DNA from: Armatimonadota bacterium
GTDB lineage: Bacteria > Armatimonadota > Hebobacteria > CAIYQO01
Length of the DNA: 9,491 nt
Direction of reading: 5' to 3'
Assembly: GCA_022708765.1 (NCBI GenBank)
Contig: JAKIYB010000139.1
Coordinates: forward strand, 1-9,491
The translations under genes and the position numbers were made by a program. The notes beneath the pieces were generated by a model. The model was given only the letters and a program-made list of their open reading frames with translations, was not told the DNA's origin and made no database searches. This document shows positions 6,278 to 9,491 of this stretch, one piece after another (position 1 is the stretch's first letter; every line of letters starts with the position of its first letter).

Positions 6278-6856
6278 TTACCGGCACTCCACCAGGGAAG
6301 GCAACTGCAGGCTGGCGCTCTGCTGTCCTGGCGTTGCATGCGAGTGCAACACGTTCCCTTGAATGGTCCAAGCGTGCGCGATCTCGACGCGTCTGGCCTC
6401 GCTCCCCTGCTGCAGGCGCACAGCATACGTATCATGCTTGTCAGCATAGATGAGAATGACCGCATCCTCGATCCACTGCAGAAAATGCACGCGACAGCCG
6501 AAATACGGGTTATAGGTTTCGATTTCCCAGAGGAGCAGTGAGCCGATTCCATCCCGCGCTTTGAGGTAGTAGTTATCGCAGGTGATACTCCCGCGCTCCT
6601 TCTCGCGCCACTCAACCCAGGCAACGCGCCGATGCTCATCATCAATTGTGTGGTTCAGAATCTGCCACACGTATCCCTCGTCGTCAACATACGGTTCATC
6701 GGCCGCGACACAGGCGTTCAGCATCGCGATAACGTCGTCATACGCGGGCTTCAAGTCCAGCGAAGACTCGGTAAAAAAGCCGAGCCGGTGCTCTGACGGC
6801 ATATCGGCGAAGAGGCTGTCGGTGCAATCATCAATTATGCGATCATTCGGGTCCAT
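6278..6856 (-). CDS. Unrecognised acidic, tryptophan-rich 192-residue protein
   Basis: I do not recognise a named family. The ATG at 6856 is preceded by AAGG with 8 bases of spacing, a plausible ribosome binding site, and the frame ends with TAA at 6278-6280. The N-terminal 60 residues are acidic (IIDDCTD, DLKPAYDDV, YVDDEGYV). The middle is rich in aromatic residues: W64, W80, W83, W110, W128 and W163, with the stretches VAWVEWREKERG (78-89), ITCDNYYLKARDG (91-103) and YNPYFGCRV (115-123). The segment LQWIEDAVILIYADKHDTYAVRL (126-148) looks like an amphipathic helix and strands of a compact alpha/beta fold. There is no signal peptide or membrane segment, so it is probably cytoplasmic. The last 25 residues look poorly conserved. 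It lies between a heparinase-like gene (134-base gap) and PBP2 (155-base gap), all on one strand. Base composition looks less GC-rich than the neighbours, which may point to transfer. Composition and size resemble small immunity-type proteins, but this is only an impression. Confidence 0.7.
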   Translation of the reverse strand: MDPNDRIIDDCTDSLFADMPSEHRLGFFTESSLDLKPAYDDVIAMLNACVAADEPYVDDEGYVWQILNHTIDDEHRRVAWVEWREKERGSITCDNYYLKARDGIGSLLLWEIETYNPYFGCRVHFLQWIEDAVILIYADKHDTYAVRLQQGSEARRVEIAHAWTIQGNVLHSHATPGQQSASLQLPSLVECR

Positions 6857-6990
6857 GTCGTCTGCCTTGCGTCAGAAGTCTCCGAGAACACGAGCAAGGG
6901 CGCATGCCAGGGCGAGGAAATGCCGACGGAGCGTACTCATTCGATAGCACAGTGGCTTACTCTATCCATGCGGCTATTCGTATTCCCGTT

Positions 6991-9491
6991 TTATCGAGCG
7001 ATCAAGTTCACTGTGCGCACCCCACGAGGCACGGTCAGAGCCCACCCATCAACGGACTGATCCAATCGCATGCCCGGCTGCGTTGTTGCCAGTACCCAAT
7101 TGCCCGGAGCGGTTACTAGTATCTTACCTCCGGGGAAGGGGTGCGCGACAGTCAAGCCTGGCGGCTGGATCGTTGCCGGCAGTTCCACGAGCAGTGCCTG
7201 TTCCTTCACGCGCAGGCTGGCCGGGAATTCGGCAGCAAGGCCGAAAGCCTGATAGCGCACCGTGCCTTTGGCCCCCAGCGAGAGCACCAGGCCGGTATTC
7301 CGGTCCTGTACCGAAGCCGCCGTTCCCGTGAAGCGCGCGCCTTCGCCCGACGCGGTGGCTTCCAGCGCGGAGAGGAAGCCGTAGTCCGCGCCGAAGTCGC
7401 CGCTCACCTTGATGATTGTCCCGTCCCCAAGTGTGCTGAAGGTTGGAGCGGGGGCGTTCCGCTTGCGCGGAAAAAAGGCCACATAGTACGTGCCGTCGCC
7501 GGGCAACTGCAGGTGCAGCAGATCCTGGTACTCGGGCTGCTGGAGCTTATTGGTCGTGGTGACGATCATATCCGTGCCCCAGCGCAGCGTGTGGCGCGGC
7601 GTGTTGGACGGCGCGGCGATGTAGTATTCCACATCCACGCCCAACTGGCCGATCGCCGTAAAGCGATCTCCGTGCAACTCGCGGGCAGGGAGGATCTTGT
7701 CACCCGGCTTATTCGCCAGCACGGCGGCGACATCCTTGACTTGCTCAGGCGTATCCAGCGTTTCCGACACCGTCCACATCTGCCACATGGTCGGCTGCCC
7801 ACCCTTCACGCTGTCGCGGATGAGCAGATACGTCGTATTCGCCGGGTCGTCATCTTTGAGGAAGAGTGTCTGGCGTCTCCAGTCCACCGGCGGCTTGCCA
7901 TTCGCCGGCATCGCCGGCCACTCCGGCAGCGTCGTCGCCCAGTAATTGAACAGCCGGCGCGGGAAATGCTTCGCCACATCTACGGCGGCGTAATCCTGAC
8001 GCGACAGCGCCGAAAAGGCGCTCACATTGGCCAATCCCCCGTGCTCCCCGAAACGCGCCGTCTGTCCCTGTGGCCAACCCCACGGATTGGCATCCGTGGC
8101 CATTCCGTGATACCCGTAAACCGCCGAGCGCTCCTCCATCGTCCCCAGGCCGCGCGCCAGGTCCACCTGGCAGGTCAGGAACCCTTCCTGATACCCGTAA
8201 CTGCCTGCCCAGGAACCAGCCACCGGCACACCGTAGGCGAAGATATTGGGAAAACTTCCCGTGTGAGTGGTGTAGAGGGTCGCGTAATGGTCGCCGGAAT
8301 ACAGTAGCACCTGGTGCTCGTCCGGCGTGCCCAGCCCATGGCGCAGCATCGCGCCGTAATAAGGAAAGACCTCCGATGGCCAGTCAGGCGTCTTTGCCGG
8401 CAGCGTGGTGTCGCACGCTACATAGGCGAAGCCGCCGAGATAGCTCAACGCACCTGGCCCGGCCCCTTCTTCCAGCCAGGACCATTGCAGATCGGCCGCC
8501 AGCGCCGGGTTGCGCTGGCGCATTAAGCGGGCCATAATGCCGCAAGTGCTCCCCGGCCCGCCGATGCAGTCGCGCCCCATGGCTGGATAATACCGCCGGT
8601 TGGCGGTTGCGCCCAAGCCCCCGCGCGGGCGTGGGTCACGGGGCGTACTCATCTTCGCCCAGTTCAGCACCATGCGCTGCACCCGCGGGTCGTTCACATA
8701 GTCACGCAGCCCGCTGTTGGTAGAGGCAATCGCAAACGCCAGAATCATGTCAATGCTGGCGCGCCCGTGCCCACCCATGGATTCCGGCCATTCGCCAGCC
8801 GGCCCTACCATGGAGGTCAGGAAGTATTCCACGATGCGCTCGGCTTTCCGGTACCACGTTTTGGACATCGGATGGTCGGGGATAACGCAGGCGGTGATGC
8901 CGCGGGAGATCTCCCAGGTAACCGTCATGTTCTGGTTGCCGGAGGCGTAGCCGCGCTCCGCTGACCAGACCGCCGGATCGGCCAGCCGGTAGGCGTAATA
9001 AGCCATCTGCGCGCGCAGTACCTTGCGCTCCGCCGCCGGGATCCATGGGCTGTCAATGGTCCCGTCATAAAGGATGGGGGTGGGCACACCGACCAGGCCG
9101 AACTGCATGGACCACAGTTCATAGTTCAGTGCCTGGCGCAGCCGCGCCAACAGTTGGGTCTTTTCCGCCACCTCGGTGGAGCCGCCGCTGAGCAGGTAGG
9201 CGCCCAGCGCGAAATTCGTCGTCCAATTCGGCATGTATGCCCGGTCAATATCCTCCGCGGATCGTGCGCTACCGTGTTTCAGCAGTTCGTCAATGACCGC
9301 GGGGTCCGTCTTTTGCTGCTTCCAGCGCGTCTCTAACTCCGCCCGCGTTACGAACAGGCGCGGATGCTTTTTCCCGTCACTGGGCCAGTCCAGCACAAAG
9401 TCCTTCACCTCGTCCAGCCGATAGCCCACGGTCGGTCGCGTGTCCGGTGGGAACGTACTCTCCTGTTTGTAGAAATTAAACTGGTACAGTC
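6991..9491 (-). CDS. Heparinase II/III- or alginate-lyase-like protein (5' partial)
   Basis: The frame is open from the right window edge to a TAA at 6991-6993, giving 832 visible residues. A GTG at 9429 begins no better than the codons before it and has no ribosome binding site, and coding continues upstream of it, so the real N-terminus with any signal peptide lies outside. The visible start carries HPRLFVTRAELETRW (42-56), much like the 'HPRLLFT.. dL..lr' opening of toroid-type polysaccharide lyases. A helical region follows with GNQNMTVTWEISRG (184-197), EWPES (233-237) and GGHGRASID (239-247). Then FPYYGAMLRHG (375-385) and SGDHYATLYTTHTGSF (398-413) with AYGVPVAGSW match the shape of the heparinase II/III sandwich domain, where a His-rich motif precedes 'GSF...G.P'. 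The rest, rich in beta strands, fits the C-terminal beta sandwich. The likely role is degradation of acidic polysaccharide at the cell surface or outside. Function is inferred from fold resemblance only; substrate and catalytic residues are not certain. Confidence 0.55.
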   Translation of the reverse strand, partial: LYQFNFYKQESTFPPDTRPTVGYRLDEVKDFVLDWPSDGKKHPRLFVTRAELETRWKQQKTDPAVIDELLKHGSARSAEDIDRAYMPNWTTNFALGAYLLSGGSTEVAEKTQLLARLRQALNYELWSMQFGLVGVPTPILYDGTIDSPWIPAAERKVLRAQMAYYAYRLADPAVWSAERGYASGNQNMTVTWEISRGITACVIPDHPMSKTWYRKAERIVEYFLTSMVGPAGEWPESMGGHGRASIDMILAFAIASTNSGLRDYVNDPRVQRMVLNWAKMSTPRDPRPRGGLGATANRRYYPAMGRDCIGGPGSTCGIMARLMRQRNPALAADLQWSWLEEGAGPGALSYLGGFAYVACDTTLPAKTPDWPSEVFPYYGAMLRHGLGTPDEHQVLLYSGDHYATLYTTHTGSFPNIFAYGVPVAGSWAGSYGYQEGFLTCQVDLARGLGTMEERSAVYGYHGMATDANPWGWPQGQTARFGEHGGLANVSAFSALSRQDYAAVDVAKHFPRRLFNYWATTLPEWPAMPANGKPPVDWRRQTLFLKDDDPANTTYLLIRDSVKGGQPTMWQMWTVSETLDTPEQVKDVAAVLANKPGDKILPARELHGDRFTAIGQLGVDVEYYIAAPSNTPRHTLRWGTDMIVTTTNKLQQPEYQDLLHLQLPGDGTYYVAFFPRKRNAPAPTFSTLGDGTIIKVSGDFGADYGFLSALEATASGEGARFTGTAASVQDRNTGLVLSLGAKGTVRYQAFGLAAEFPASLRVKEQALLVELPATIQPPGLTVAHPFPGGKILVTAPGNWVLATTQPGMRLDQSVDGWALTVPRGVRTVNLIAR

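Noticed and set aside
6155..6541. A 128-residue plus-strand frame over the palindromes and the 192-residue gene
   Set aside because: Most of it is antisense to the minus-strand gene, which has a ribosome binding site and better protein composition. No ribosome binding site precedes the plus-strand start.
6901..6980. Distant complementary pairs (CGCATG with CATGCG; ATAGC with GCTAT) between the heparinase-like and 192-residue genes
   Set aside because: The arms are 5-6 bases long, and separated by over 20 and about 60 bases, with no T-run. This is expected by chance and not a terminator.
7141..8307. A 388-residue open frame on the plus strand
   Set aside because: It lies opposite the heparinase-like gene, which has coherent family motifs. 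The plus-strand product is Arg-rich with no recognisable motif.

Overview
This is a GC-rich bacterial chromosomal window with closely packed genes on both strands. No gene-free stretch exceeds 300 bases; the longest gap is 155 bases. I see no tRNA, rRNA, CRISPR array, insertion sequence, integrase or other mobile element. The gene set is SurE, a ComB-type phosphatase, a lone class B penicillin-binding protein, a divergent URO-D-like protein and a large heparinase/alginate-lyase-like protein. That mixture would fit a Gram-negative, saccharolytic lineage such as Armatimonadota or Planctomycetota. This placement is an inference from gene content only and is weak.

Left part (1-1809, + strand): the C-terminal part of a uroporphyrinogen decarboxylase/methyltransferase-like protein runs in from outside the window. 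It is followed by an unusual protein combining N-terminal ankyrin repeats, a coiled coil, a PAS-like domain and a C-terminal coiled coil, with no catalytic output domain.

Middle (1873-4403): surE (- strand) converges on the ankyrin-PAS gene and diverges from a comB-like 2-phosphosulfolactate phosphatase gene. A promoter-like sequence is placed so that the comB transcript would begin at its start codon, which suggests leaderless translation. Next on the + strand is a nucleoside hydrolase gene that is broken: its reading frame changes near 4161, and about 20 residues expected from the family appear to be missing there.

Right part (4416-9491, - strand): three genes point left. In transcription order they are a large heparinase-like protein whose N-terminus lies beyond the window, an unrecognised 192-residue acidic, tryptophan-rich protein, and a penicillin-binding protein 2 (mrdA-like) with all three transpeptidase motifs. 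The gaps of 134 and 155 bases do not suggest tight translational coupling.

The genes do not form one obvious pathway. Housekeeping functions (SurE, PBP2) are interleaved with accessory metabolic and sensory genes. I did not find a convincing new multi-gene system. The items most worth a second look are the ankyrin-PAS protein, the leaderless-type comB start, the disrupted nucleoside hydrolase, and the unrecognised 192-residue protein.
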